Notes under the pieces: model-generated
What the model was told of the DNA's origin: nothing
What the model saw: only the letters and a program-made list of their open reading frames with translations
Database searches by the model: none
Assembly (NCBI RefSeq): GCF_009650605.1
Contig: NZ_WAJT01000002.1
Coordinates: forward strand, 868,001 to 932,000
DNA length: 64,000 bases
DNA from: Labrenzia sp. CE80
GTDB lineage: Bacteria > Pseudomonadota > Alphaproteobacteria > Rhizobiales > Stappiaceae
Direction of reading: 5' to 3'
Made by a program: the position numbers and the translations under genes
Shown here: one piece after another, positions 8,296 through 17,037 of the stretch
Layout: every line of letters begins with the position of its first letter
Numbering within the stretch: position 1 is the first letter of the stretch

Positions 8296-9522
8296 ATGAC
8301 TGATTGGGCTCACCTCTACGCCGACCGCTCCAAGCGGATGGGTGCATCGGAAATCCGGGAACTGTTGAAACTTCTGGACCAGCCGGACATGATTTCCTTT
8401 GCTGGCGGCATACCCGATCCGGCGCTGTTTCCGGCAGACGCCTTCAAGCAGGCCTTTGAGGACCTTTTTTCAGACGGTGGCCATCAGACCGCTCTGCAAT
8501 ATTCGGTCAGTGAAGGCTACAAGCCATTGCGGGACTGGATCGCCGGCCAGATGGCGGCCATCGGCGTGCCTTGCTCGGCCGAGAACATCATGATCACATC
8601 CGGCGCCCAGCAGGCGCTGGATTATCTCGGCAAGCTGTTCCTGACGGCTGGTGACACGGCACTTGTCGGTTGGCCGACCTATCTCGGTGCGCTTCAGGCC
8701 TTCAACGCCTATGAGCCGGCCTACCAGCGCCTTGACCCCTTTGCGAACATGTCGGCGCAGGCCTATCGCGAGACGGCAGAGGCCGCAGGTGGTGCCGTCA
8801 AGTTCGCCTATACATCTGCCGACTTTGCCAATCCCACCGGTGAGACGCTGACCCTGGACGCCCGCAACGGCATTCTGGATCTCGCTGGGGACCTGGATAT
8901 TGCCGTCATTGAGGATGCGGCCTATCAGTCCCTGCGCTTCGATGGTGAGGCCCTGCCGCCTCTCATGGCGCTGGACATTGCCCGCTGCGGCGACATCGAG
9001 GCGACGCGAACCATCTATTGCGGCAGCTTTTCCAAGACGCTGTCCCCTGGCCTGCGGCTTGGCTGGGTCTGCGCGGCCACGCCGGTCATTCAAAAACTCG
9101 TTCTGATCAAACAGGCCTCGGACCTCAATTCCTCGACGCTGAACCAGATGGTCATCGCGAAGGTTGCCATGAGCTGTTTCGAGCAACAGGTCACGAGGAT
9201 CTGCAAGGTCTACAGCGAGCGGCGAGATTATATGCTGGCAGCTCTCGAGCGTCATATGCCCGCCGGTGTCACCTGGGGACGGCCAGAAGGCGGCATGTTC
9301 CTCTGGCTGCAATTGCCGGAGACGATGGACGCAGGTGCGCTCATGGCGCAGTCTGTGGCAAGCGCGAAGGTGGCCTTTGTGCCCGGCCAAGCATTTTTCG
9401 CCGATGGATCGGGACAAAATTGCATGCGGCTCAACTTCACGTCATGTGGGCCGGATAGGATCGAAGAAGGCATCGCCCGACTGGGGCGCCTGATTGCGGA
9501 ACGGATGCCCAGGGCCGCTTGA
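8296..9522 (+). CDS. PLP-dependent aminotransferase (2-aminoadipate/aromatic type, fold I)
   Basis: 408 aa. Class I/II aminotransferase of the MocR-tail/LysN type. MISFAGGIPDPALFP is the N-terminal substrate-entry segment, MITSGAQQALDYLGKLFL is the PLP phosphate-binding region, TSADFANPTG has the Asn that contacts the cofactor, VIEDAAYQSLRF has the Asp-Tyr pair, and GSFSKTLSPGLRLGW contains the Schiff-base lysine. Relatives are annotated 2-aminoadipate transaminase or broad aromatic/branched-chain aminotransferase; the true substrate cannot be read. Start ATG 8296 follows GAGAGAAACGCC. The ceramidase-like gene follows after 15 bp and is likely co-transcribed. Confidence 0.9.
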   Translation: MTDWAHLYADRSKRMGASEIRELLKLLDQPDMISFAGGIPDPALFPADAFKQAFEDLFSDGGHQTALQYSVSEGYKPLRDWIAGQMAAIGVPCSAENIMITSGAQQALDYLGKLFLTAGDTALVGWPTYLGALQAFNAYEPAYQRLDPFANMSAQAYRETAEAAGGAVKFAYTSADFANPTGETLTLDARNGILDLAGDLDIAVIEDAAYQSLRFDGEALPPLMALDIARCGDIEATRTIYCGSFSKTLSPGLRLGWVCAATPVIQKLVLIKQASDLNSSTLNQMVIAKVAMSCFEQQVTRICKVYSERRDYMLAALERHMPAGVTWGRPEGGMFLWLQLPETMDAGALMAQSVASAKVAFVPGQAFFADGSGQNCMRLNFTSCGPDRIEEGIARLGRLIAERMPRAA

Positions 9523-9537
9523 GGCAGGAGCAAGTGA

Positions 9538-10191
9538 TTGGACTGGAACGAGCGCCTCGACAACTATTGTGAACGGATCGGACCAGAGTTCTGGGCTGAA
9601 CCGCTCAATGCAGTGAGCAATCTGGCCTTCATTGTTGCTGCCCTGTGGGCTTACGTTCTCTGGCGACGGCAAACGCCCGGCGACTGGCCCGCCCTGTTCC
9701 TGATTGTCGTGATCCTGGCCACAGGCATTGGCTCCTTCTTGTTCCACACGGTCGCGACCCGCTGGGCCATGCTGACCGACGTTGTGCCGATCGCCATCTT
9801 CATTCACGGCTACCTTCTGCTGGCGTTGAGGCGCTATCTCGGTCTGCCATGGTGGGCGGCCATCGCCCTTGTTGCGGTCTTCCTTGTCGCGACGCCCTAT
9901 ACCGCTGGGCTGGCGCAGCCGGTTGCAGCCTCATCTGCCGGCTATGTTCCCGCGTTGCTCGCTATTTTTGCCATGGCGGCGCTGGTCCGAAGCAAGGGGC
10001 GAGGGCTGTCAAAGCCGCTCTTCGTTGTTGGGCTCTTGTTTTTGATCTCATTGATTTTTCGCACCATCGACGCCCCACTGTGTGCAGGTCTGGAAGTTGG
10101 AACGCATTTTCTGTGGCATATGTTCAACGGATTGGTGCTGTTTTTACTTCTTCGTCTTCTCATTTCGCAGCGTGCCGGTTACACCCCTTGA
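9538..10191 (+). CDS. Ceramidase-family (alkaline ceramidase-like) membrane hydrolase
   Basis: 217 aa with about seven membrane helices. EPLNAVSNLAFIVAALWAY, GSFLFHTVATRWAMLTDV and HFLWHMFNGLVLFLLL match the CREST/alkaline ceramidase family, in which the conserved Ser, Asp and three His residues bind zinc. The bacterial members have no settled substrate; ceramide, an acyl-amide or a lipid precursor are possible. The start is TTG 9538, supported by AGGAG eight bases upstream and by the conserved MDWNERLDNYCER-like opening. It follows the aminotransferase gene by 15 bp. Confidence 0.85.
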   Translation: MDWNERLDNYCERIGPEFWAEPLNAVSNLAFIVAALWAYVLWRRQTPGDWPALFLIVVILATGIGSFLFHTVATRWAMLTDVVPIAIFIHGYLLLALRRYLGLPWWAAIALVAVFLVATPYTAGLAQPVAASSAGYVPALLAIFAMAALVRSKGRGLSKPLFVVGLLFLISLIFRTIDAPLCAGLEVGTHFLWHMFNGLVLFLLLRLLISQRAGYTP

Positions 10192-10314
10192 ACAATCGTC
10201 TAATGCAGGTTCCTTTTGTCTCCTGTTCCCGCGCTGGTCCGGCAAGACCGTTCGTGCCCGATCGGGGACGCAAGGGGAGGTCCCTGAACCGCCAATGGAA
10301 AGGCCGCGGATACC

Positions 10315-12609
10315 ATGAGTGACAACAAGACCACCGGCAGCGATCTCACGGAAGCCGCACTCTTCTTTCACCAGCATCCGCGCCCGGGCAAGCTCGAGAT
10401 CCAGGCAACCAAGCCCCTGGGCAATCAGCGTGACCTTGCGCTTGCCTACTCGCCCGGTGTGGCCGCGCCCTGTGAGGAGATCGCCAAGGATCCCGCCAAG
10501 GCGGCGGACTATACGGCCCGAGGCAATCTCGTCGGCGTGATCTCCAACGGGACGGCCGTGCTTGGTCTTGGTGCCATTGGCCCCCTGGCGTCCAAGCCGG
10601 TGATGGAGGGCAAGGCGGTCCTCTTCAAGAAATTCGCCGGCATCGACGTTTTCGATATCGAGGTGGATGAACTCGACGTCGATCGCTTTGTTGACGCGGT
10701 TGCCGTTCTGGAGCCGACCTTCGGCGGCATCAATCTTGAAGATATCAAGGCGCCGGAGTGCTTCCAGATCGAAGCCAAGCTGCGCGAGCGGATGAACATT
10801 CCTGTCTTCCACGATGATCAGCATGGAACCGCCATCATTGTTGGCGCTGCCGTCCGAAACGGTCTGGAGCTGGCGGGCAAGAAAATGTCCGATGCGAAAG
10901 TTGTTGCTTCGGGTGCTGGAGCCGCAGCCCTTGCCTGTCTGAACATGCTCGTCTCGCTTGGAGTCAAGCGCGAGAACATCTGGATTTCTGACATTGAAGG
11001 CGTCGTCTACGAGGGGCGCGAAGCCCTGATGGACGAGTGGAAGTCGAAGTTCGCACAAAAGACCGACAAGCGCACTTTGTCCGAGATCATCGAGGGTGCG
11101 GACGTCTTTCTCGGGCTCTCCGCTGCCGGTGTTCTGAAGCCGGAGATGGTGGCCACGATGGGCAAGGGCCCGTTGATCCTGGCGCTGGCCAACCCGCGTC
11201 CGGAAATCATGCCCGAGGACGCCCAGGCGGTTCGCTCCGACGTTGTCATGTGCACGGGACGCTCTGACTACCCGAACCAGGTCAACAACGTTCTTTGCTT
11301 CCCCTACATCTTCCGCGGTGCTCTGGACGTCGGCGCGACGTCCATCAACGAGGAAATGAAACATGCCGCCGTTGAGGCCATTGCCGAGTTGGCCAAGGAA
11401 GAACCGTCCGATGTGGCGGCCCGCGCCTATGGCGGCGCGACAGAGACTTTTGGCCCGAAGTACCTGATCCCGTCGCCTTTCGATCAGCGACTGATCCTCA
11501 GGATTGCACCTGCGGTCGCCAAGGCTGCCATGGCAACCGGCGTCGCCACGCGTCCGATCGAGGACTTTGACGCCTATCTGGACCGTCTGAACCGCTTTGT
11601 CTTCCGGTCCGGCCTGATCATGAAGCCGATCATCCAGGCAGCCAGTCAGGATGCCAAGCGGATAATCTATGCCGAGGGCGAGGATGAGCGCGTGCTGCGC
11701 GCCGCCCAGGTTCTCATCGAAGACAATGTGGCGGTCCCGGTTCTGGTCGGCCGTCCTGACGTGCTGCAGAGCCGTTGCGAGCGCTTCGGCCTGAAGATCC
11801 GTCCGGGCACCGATTTCGAATACATCAACCCGCAGGATGATCCGCGCTACCGCGATTATGTGGACGATTATTTCACCTGCGTTGGCCGAAAGGGCATGCC
11901 GCCCGATGCTGCACGAACCGTGGTGCGCACCAACTCGACGGTCATTGCCGCTTTGGCCGTGCGCCGCGGCGATGCGGATGCGGTCATCTGTGGACTAGAA
12001 GGACGCTTCATCCGCCACCTGCGCGACATCCGCCAGATCATCGGCTTGCGTGAGGGGGTGCGTGATCTGTCTGCGCTTTCCCTCCTGATCAACAGTCGTG
12101 GCGCGATCTTCCTTTCGGATACATTCGTGAGCGAAGAGCCGACTGCAGAGGAGCTTGCCGAGATGGCAGCTCTTGCTGCCGAGGAAATTCATTGCTTCGG
12201 CATTGAGCCAAAAGTGGCGCTTCTATCCCTGTCGAATTTCGGTTCGCGAGACACTGCCTCGTCCCGAAAGATGCGGGACGCGCTGGAAATCCTTTGGGAA
12301 CGTTGTCCGAACCTTGAGGTCGATGGCGAAATGCACGGGGATTCGGCGCTCAACGAGATGCTGCGCAAACGGGTCATGCCGGACAGTCGCCTGGAGGGTG
12401 AAGCAAACCTGCTGTTGTTCCCGAACCTTGATGCCGCCAACATCGCGCTGAACCTTTTGAAGGTTGCAACGTCTGCCCTTCACGTCGGGCCAATTCTTTT
12501 GGGCGCCGCTAAGCCGGCGCATATCCTGACCCCGTCGGTGACATCACGCGGCGTCGTCAACATGTCGGCGTTGGCCAGCGTCGAGGCTCAGAAAAAAGCC
12601 GGCGCCTGA
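10315..12609 (+). CDS. maeB: NADP-dependent malic enzyme with phosphotransacetylase-like domain
   Basis: 764 aa. Oxidative decarboxylation of malate to pyruvate, supplying NADPH and pyruvate. The N-terminal malic domain (about residues 20-155) has the family segments KLEIQATKPL, LAYSPGVAAPC and FKKFAGIDVFDIEV; FHDDQHGTAIIVGAA contains the metal-binding aspartates; the Rossmann domain follows (VASGAGAAALACLNML). Residues about 430-760 are a phosphate acetyl/butyryltransferase-like domain, characteristic of MaeB-type large enzymes, where it acts as an allosteric acetyl-CoA sensor rather than a catalyst. ATG start; the gene stands between the ceramidase-like gene (123 bp) and the helicase leader. 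No defect is visible. Confidence 0.95.
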   Translation: MSDNKTTGSDLTEAALFFHQHPRPGKLEIQATKPLGNQRDLALAYSPGVAAPCEEIAKDPAKAADYTARGNLVGVISNGTAVLGLGAIGPLASKPVMEGKAVLFKKFAGIDVFDIEVDELDVDRFVDAVAVLEPTFGGINLEDIKAPECFQIEAKLRERMNIPVFHDDQHGTAIIVGAAVRNGLELAGKKMSDAKVVASGAGAAALACLNMLVSLGVKRENIWISDIEGVVYEGREALMDEWKSKFAQKTDKRTLSEIIEGADVFLGLSAAGVLKPEMVATMGKGPLILALANPRPEIMPEDAQAVRSDVVMCTGRSDYPNQVNNVLCFPYIFRGALDVGATSINEEMKHAAVEAIAELAKEEPSDVAARAYGGATETFGPKYLIPSPFDQRLILRIAPAVAKAAMATGVATRPIEDFDAYLDRLNRFVFRSGLIMKPIIQAASQDAKRIIYAEGEDERVLRAAQVLIEDNVAVPVLVGRPDVLQSRCERFGLKIRPGTDFEYINPQDDPRYRDYVDDYFTCVGRKGMPPDAARTVVRTNSTVIAALAVRRGDADAVICGLEGRFIRHLRDIRQIIGLREGVRDLSALSLLINSRGAIFLSDTFVSEEPTAEELAEMAALAAEEIHCFGIEPKVALLSLSNFGSRDTASSRKMRDALEILWERCPNLEVDGEMHGDSALNEMLRKRVMPDSRLEGEANLLLFPNLDAANIALNLLKVATSALHVGPILLGAAKPAHILTPSVTSRGVVNMSALASVEAQKKAGA

Positions 12610-13028
12610 GCGACGGCAGAGGCTTCGTGAAACAAGACCGCGGCAGGGCGATGCGCTCTGCCGCAAGAGCTGATATTCGCAATAGGACGATTATCCTTGA
12701 CATTGTCGCGCACTCGGCAGATAGGGGGCGTGCATTATCCGGCTGCCGCGTGAGCAGCCCGCCCCTTGCAAACTTCCGGCACGATCCGGAAAAGTTCCAA
12801 GAAGAACCGCAAGATACTGCAAAACCCCGCCTTTCAGACGGGGTATCCTTTCCCAAGTTCCCATTTCACGCGGGGTTCTGACGGCATTTGCCGCCTTTCA
12901 AGGACAGTTCGGTCCTGGGCGCAGCATCTGCCGCAACCGCTAAATGGCTCTCGAGCTCCGCGATGGAACACGAGGGTTCTGGCACGCCATGGCGCATTGC
13001 GTCTGGTGCCAATGACAAAGGTAAAAAC
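12610..13028 (+). other. Gene-free leader region upstream of the DEAD-box helicase
   Basis: About 420 bp without a convincing gene. A TTGACA at 12,697-12,702 with GATAGG 17 bp further on is a possible sigma-70 promoter, which would give the helicase an mRNA leader near 300 nt. The leader holds a CCCCG/CGGGG hairpin near 12,824-12,843. Long structured leaders are common for cold-induced RNA helicases; this is inference. An in-frame extension of the helicase back to TTG 12,888 exists but lacks family similarity. Confidence 0.4.
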
Positions 13029-14336
13029 TTGACAGATTTCAAATCGCTTGGCCTCTCCGATCAAATTCTGAAGGCCATCGAAGCCAACGGCTATGAAGCG
13101 CCTACCCCGATTCAGCGCGATGCGATCCCATACATCCTCAAGGGTGAGGACATTATGGGTCTTGCCCAGACCGGTACCGGCAAAACCGCTGCCTTCGGCC
13201 TGCCGCTGATCGAACAGCTTCTGGCCAACCCCAAGCAACCGGTCTCCAAGGGAGCGCGGGCACTGATCTTGGCGCCAACCCGCGAGCTGGTAAACCAGAT
13301 CGCTCAAAACCTGATCTCCTTCGTGCGTGGCACGCCGCTTCGGGTTGCCTCCGTTGTTGGTGGTGTATCGATCAACGGTCAGATCAAGCGCCTCTCCCGC
13401 GGCACGGACATCCTGGTTGCGACGCCTGGTCGCCTGCTGGATCTGGTCGACCGTGATGCGGTGCGTCTTGATACGGCGTCTTTCCTCGTGCTCGATGAGG
13501 CGGACCAGATGCTGGACCTTGGCTTCATTCATGCTCTGCGCAAGATCTCCGGGCTCGTCGCAAAGAAGCGTCAGACTTTGCTTTTCTCCGCGACAATGCC
13601 CAAGCAGATTGCCGATCTTGCCAAGTCCTACCTGACTGATCCGGTGCGGGTGGAAGTGGCAACCGCCGGTAAGACTGCGGACAAGATCACGCAGCGTGTC
13701 CATTTCATGGATCAGAAGGCGAAGACAGACTTCCTCGTTGACCTGATGAGCACGCGCCCTGACGACCTGTCTCTCGTCTTCTGCCGCACCAAGCATGGTG
13801 CAGAGCGGCTGATGAAGAAGCTGGTGTCTTCGGGTATCTCCGCAGGTTCGATTCACGGCAACAAGAGCCAGAACCAGCGCGACCGCGCCATCAAGGGCCT
13901 GAAAGATGGCTCCTTGAAAGTTCTGGTGGCCACAGACGTCGCCGCGCGCGGGATCGATATCCCAGGCGTCAGCCACGTCTATAACTTCGAGCTGCCTGAA
14001 GTGCCTGAGGCTTATGTGCACCGGATCGGCCGAACGGCCCGTGCAGGTGCAGATGGCGATGCAATCGCTCTTTGCGCACCAGAGGAAATTGGCCTGTTCC
14101 GCCAGATCGAAAAGCTGATCGGCATTTCCATCGAGGTCGCAAGCGGCGAGGTTCCGGCTGACAGCCGTGCCGTGTCTCCCGGCAAGGGCCGTGGTGGAGG
14201 CAACCGTGGCCGCCGCAATGGCGGCGGCAATGGGCCAAAGCCTGGCAAAAGGTCCTTTGGCGCACCTTCCGGTGGCAACGACAACGAAAACCGAGGCCGC
14301 CGTCAGCAAAGACGTCGGCGGACGGCAGCAGCCTGA
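13029..14336 (+). CDS. DEAD-box ATP-dependent RNA helicase (RhlE-like)
   Basis: 435 aa from TTG 13,029. All helicase motifs are visible in order: the Q-motif F-x-GYEAPTPIQ, motif I AQTGTGKT, Ia PTREL, Ib TPGRLLD, II DEAD (VLDEADQMLDLGF), III SAT, and VI HRIGRTARAG, followed by an arginine/glycine-rich tail that binds RNA non-specifically. It unwinds short RNA duplexes in ribosome assembly or mRNA turnover. The start was placed at the TTG before TDFKSLGLS because family members begin there and AAAGGT lies six bases upstream; the open frame runs 47 codons further to 12,888 without similarity. A strong terminator follows the stop codon. Confidence 0.92.
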   Translation: MTDFKSLGLSDQILKAIEANGYEAPTPIQRDAIPYILKGEDIMGLAQTGTGKTAAFGLPLIEQLLANPKQPVSKGARALILAPTRELVNQIAQNLISFVRGTPLRVASVVGGVSINGQIKRLSRGTDILVATPGRLLDLVDRDAVRLDTASFLVLDEADQMLDLGFIHALRKISGLVAKKRQTLLFSATMPKQIADLAKSYLTDPVRVEVATAGKTADKITQRVHFMDQKAKTDFLVDLMSTRPDDLSLVFCRTKHGAERLMKKLVSSGISAGSIHGNKSQNQRDRAIKGLKDGSLKVLVATDVAARGIDIPGVSHVYNFELPEVPEAYVHRIGRTARAGADGDAIALCAPEEIGLFRQIEKLIGISIEVASGEVPADSRAVSPGKGRGGGNRGRRNGGGNGPKPGKRSFGAPSGGNDNENRGRRQQRRRRTAAA

Positions 14337-14369
14337 TCAGCACTCGCTGACCTGCCATACTGAAATGAA

Positions 14370-14405
14370 GAAAGCGCGGTTGCCTGGCAATCGCGCTTTC
14401 CTTTT
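14370..14405 (+). terminator. Rho-independent terminator after the helicase gene
   Basis: GAAAGCGCG pairs with CGCGCTTTC with an inner TTGCC/GGCAA extension, and CCTTTT follows. It begins 34 bp after the helicase stop. Confidence 0.85.
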
Positions 14406-14417
14406 ACGTAAACGTAC
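14404..14417. promoter_or_regulatory. Second copy of the TTACGT-AA-ACGTA(A) palindrome
   Basis: TTACGTAAACGTAC differs by one base from the perfect palindrome at 16,953-16,966 in the ETF-QO promoter. It overlaps the end of the helicase terminator and heads a stretch without genes. Whether it controls an unrecognised transcript or is a chance match is open. Confidence 0.4.
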
Positions 14418-15032
14418 AGAAGGTATCCATGCATTCTGCGCATGGCTAGCCTGCAAAACCGTAAAATCCTTGTTTTTTATTCGTATCTATCTGAATTAAA
14501 ATAGCTATTTTGGTTAGTGAAAAAAATTACATCAATTGAAAAAAATATTGATATTGCCGTTAAGGTAACTTATGTTCCCCTCCATCGGCGGCGCGATTGC
14601 AAGCCTTGAACGGAATAGCCCGTTCACACGTTTCCCAAATGGGAAGCGCGCAAAGGATGCAGGTATCGGCGACGCAGCGTTCGTTTACATGATGCTTAAA
14701 TCCAACAGCCCCTTTTGGGCTGATGGATGATTTCGGCCATGTCCGGCGGTTAGGAACAGGGCGTGCGAAGCCGCGCGGCGTCAGATCATCGGGTGCCGTT
14801 AGATCTGTGTCAGCATTGCGGCACGCAGGTCCGGTCAGACTGGCACGAGCCTCATGTGACAGCGCGTTAAATCTTGTGGCAGCGGAAAGGTGTGCCTGCT
14901 TTTCAAAGAGACGGGCCCGACCTCCAAACAGGAGGCTGGAGCACGCAGAGTAGAAGCAGCACCAGATAACCGCGACCAGGGACGGGTGATTTCACCTTGG
15001 ATCTTGGAAAAACCCATCGCCCACAAGTCGGC
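14418..15032. other. Gene-free stretch, possible non-coding transcript
   Basis: About 610 bp with no convincing gene. The first 160 bp are very AT-rich (poly-A and TTTT runs near 14,470-14,570), the rest GC-rich with several small hairpins: TTCCCA-AA-TGGGAA near 14,632, CAGCCC-CTTTT-GGGCTG near 14,707. I could not match tmRNA, SRP RNA, RNase P RNA or 6S RNA consensus segments. It ends in a perfect 10-bp hairpin at 15,033-15,057, which would terminate plus-strand transcription. Confidence 0.4.
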
Positions 15033-15066
15033 GGCGCCGGACTTCTGGTCCGGCGCCGTTCGCATT
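15033..15066 (+). terminator. GC-rich hairpin with trailing T-run
   Basis: GGCGCCGGAC-TTCTG-GTCCGGCGCC is a perfect 10-bp stem followed, after seven bases, by ATTTTTA on the plus strand. No T-run follows it on the minus strand, so it does not look like the terminator of the convergent ETF-QO gene. It suggests a plus-strand transcript in the otherwise gene-free stretch upstream. Confidence 0.5.
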
Positions 15067-15093
15067 TTTAGGCACAGTTTCTAAGCCTGTTGC

Positions 15094-16770
15094 TTACATG
15101 TTGGGGTAGTTCGGACCACCCGCGCCTTCAGGCACCGTCCAGGTGATGTTCCGGTTTGGATCCTTGATATCGCAGGTCTTGCAATGAACGCAGTTCTGCG
15201 AATTGATCTGGAACTTCGGAGCGTCTTCGCCTTCCTCAATCCATTCGTAAACGCCAGCAGGACAGTAGCGGTTGGACGGGCCTGCGAAGACATCGTGCTC
15301 TGACAGCTTCTGAAGCGTCTCGTCCTTCACCCTGAGATGGATCGGCTGATCTTCCTCGTGATTGGTGTTTGATAGGAACACCGACGAAAGCTTGTCGAAA
15401 GAGATGGCGCCGTCCGGTTTAGGATAATCGATCTTCTTGCAGTCCTTGGCGGGCTTCAGAGTATCCGCGTCTGCCTTACCGTGTTCCAAGGTGCCGAAGA
15501 ACGAGAAGCCAAAAAGTTCATTGGTCCACATGTCGAGGCCGCCGAGTGCGATGCCGGCCACTGTGCCGAACTTCGACCAAAGGGGCTTCACGTTGCGAAC
15601 GGTCTTCAGATCCTTGCCGATCGGGCTGGCCTTCCAGGCATCGTCGTAGTTGGTGAGCTCGGCATTGTCTTCGCCGCGGCCTATCGCTGACATGACCTCT
15701 TCGGCGGCCAGCATGCCCGACAGCATCGCGTTGTGTGAGCCCTTGATCCGCGGAACATTCACGAAACCGGCAGAACAGCCCATGATCAGGCCGCCCGGGA
15801 AGGAAAGTTTGGGGACCGACTGGTACCCGCCCTCCGTGATCGCGCGTGCGCCATAGGAAATGCGCTTGCCACCTTCGAACGTATCGCAGATCGCAGGGTG
15901 TGTCTTGAAACGCTGAAACTCGTCAAAAGGCGAAAGCCATGGGTTCTCGTAGTTGAGATGCAGTACGAAGCCGACCGCGACCTGATTGTCTTCCAGGTGA
16001 TAAAGGAACGACCCACCGCCGGTCTTGCCGTCCAAGGGCCAGCCGAAGGAATGCTGGACAAGCCCTTCCTTGTGTTTTTCAGGGGCGATCTGCCAAAGTT
16101 CCTTGATGCCAATCCCGAACTTGGCGAAGTCGCTGTCCTGATCAAGATTGAATTTCTCGATCAGCTGCTTGGCGAGAGACCCGCGCGCGCCTTCGCCGAT
16201 CAGAACGTATTTACCGCGCAGTTCCATGCCGCGGGTGAACATGGCGTTCGGCTTACCGTCCCGTCCAATGCCCATGTCGCCGGTGGCAACGCCGACAACG
16301 CGGCCCTGATCGTCATAAAGAATTTCCGCGGCTGCAAAGCCCGGATAGATCTCCACGCCCAGGCCTTCCGCCTTTTCGGCAAGCCAGCGGCAGACATTTC
16401 CGAGCGAGACAATGTAGTTGCCGTGATTGTTCATCAGCTTCGGCATGAAGAGATTCGGCAGGCGAATGGAGCCCGCTGGTCCCAGAACGAGGAAATGGTC
16501 GGCCTTGACCTCGGTCTTGATCGGCGTGTCTTCCTCGCGCCATTCCGGCAGCAGTTGGTCGAGCGCAATCGGGTCGATCACGGCACCTGAGAGAATGTGT
16601 GCGCCGACTTCCGAGCCTTTTTCCAGAACAACGACACTGATCTCTTCGCCCTTGTCGGCCGCGATCTGTTTCAGGCGAATGGCTGCAGCAAGGCCGGCTG
16701 GGCCTGCTCCGACGATGACAACATCGACGTCCATGCTTTCGCGTTCGCCAAGTGCGTCCTGTTCTGACAT
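15094..16770 (-). CDS. etfD: Electron transfer flavoprotein-ubiquinone oxidoreductase
   Basis: 558 aa from ATG 16,770. ETF-QO passes electrons from acyl-CoA and amino-acid dehydrogenases, via reduced ETF, to ubiquinone at the inner membrane. VDVVIVGAGPAGLAAAIRL is the FAD Rossmann motif, followed by VVLEKGSEVGAHILSGAVID; the ubiquinone-binding region lies around GGFQ-type segments mid-protein. The C-terminus carries the 4Fe-4S ligands in NRYCPAGVYEW and NCVHCKTCDIKDP. GGGAGAACCAG precedes the start. The open frame extends over 200 codons further upstream only by chance. A promoter with TTGACG-N18-CTATGT lies about 140 bp upstream with a palindromic site next to it. Confidence 0.95.
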   Translation of the reverse strand: MSEQDALGERESMDVDVVIVGAGPAGLAAAIRLKQIAADKGEEISVVVLEKGSEVGAHILSGAVIDPIALDQLLPEWREEDTPIKTEVKADHFLVLGPAGSIRLPNLFMPKLMNNHGNYIVSLGNVCRWLAEKAEGLGVEIYPGFAAAEILYDDQGRVVGVATGDMGIGRDGKPNAMFTRGMELRGKYVLIGEGARGSLAKQLIEKFNLDQDSDFAKFGIGIKELWQIAPEKHKEGLVQHSFGWPLDGKTGGGSFLYHLEDNQVAVGFVLHLNYENPWLSPFDEFQRFKTHPAICDTFEGGKRISYGARAITEGGYQSVPKLSFPGGLIMGCSAGFVNVPRIKGSHNAMLSGMLAAEEVMSAIGRGEDNAELTNYDDAWKASPIGKDLKTVRNVKPLWSKFGTVAGIALGGLDMWTNELFGFSFFGTLEHGKADADTLKPAKDCKKIDYPKPDGAISFDKLSSVFLSNTNHEEDQPIHLRVKDETLQKLSEHDVFAGPSNRYCPAGVYEWIEEGEDAPKFQINSQNCVHCKTCDIKDPNRNITWTVPEGAGGPNYPNM

Positions 16771-16907
16771 CTGGTTCTCCCTCATGCGCTCCGGACCGAG
16801 CCCGGACGATACCCTTTTTGCATTTTTTCCCTTTTCGAAGCACGACAAAATTTGCCGCATTTGCGAAATCGGAAAAAATGCCGCCATGCTGCGGCGCGTC
16901 ACGTCGG

Positions 16908-16966
16908 ACATAGCCTTATTTTTCCGTGCCGCGTCAAGACTTGGTATGACCTTTACGTAAACGTAA
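16908..16966 (-). promoter_or_regulatory. ETF-QO promoter with TTACGT-AA-ACGTAA palindrome
   Basis: On the minus strand TTGACG (16,937-16,932) and CTATGT (16,913-16,908) are 18 bp apart, a plausible sigma-70 promoter for etfD. Fifteen bases upstream of the -35 sits the perfect palindrome TTACGTAAACGTAA (16,953-16,966). MerR-family LiuR sites controlling branched-chain amino acid and fatty acid catabolism have an ACGT-centred consensus of this type; assignment to LiuR is inference. Confidence 0.5.
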
Positions 16967-17037
16967 GTAATTGTGGAGAGCTTGCGAATGTAAGAGCTCC
17001 GCCGAAGTGCGAATTCCATCCACAACCATTGGACAAC

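Noticed and set aside
10144..11364. 406-codon minus-strand ORF opposite maeB
   Set aside because: Antisense shadow of malic enzyme; no family features.
12834..14309. 491-codon minus-strand ORF opposite the DEAD-box helicase
   Set aside because: It is the antisense shadow of a gene with clear helicase motifs; composition is cysteine-, histidine- and arginine-rich with no recognisable domain.
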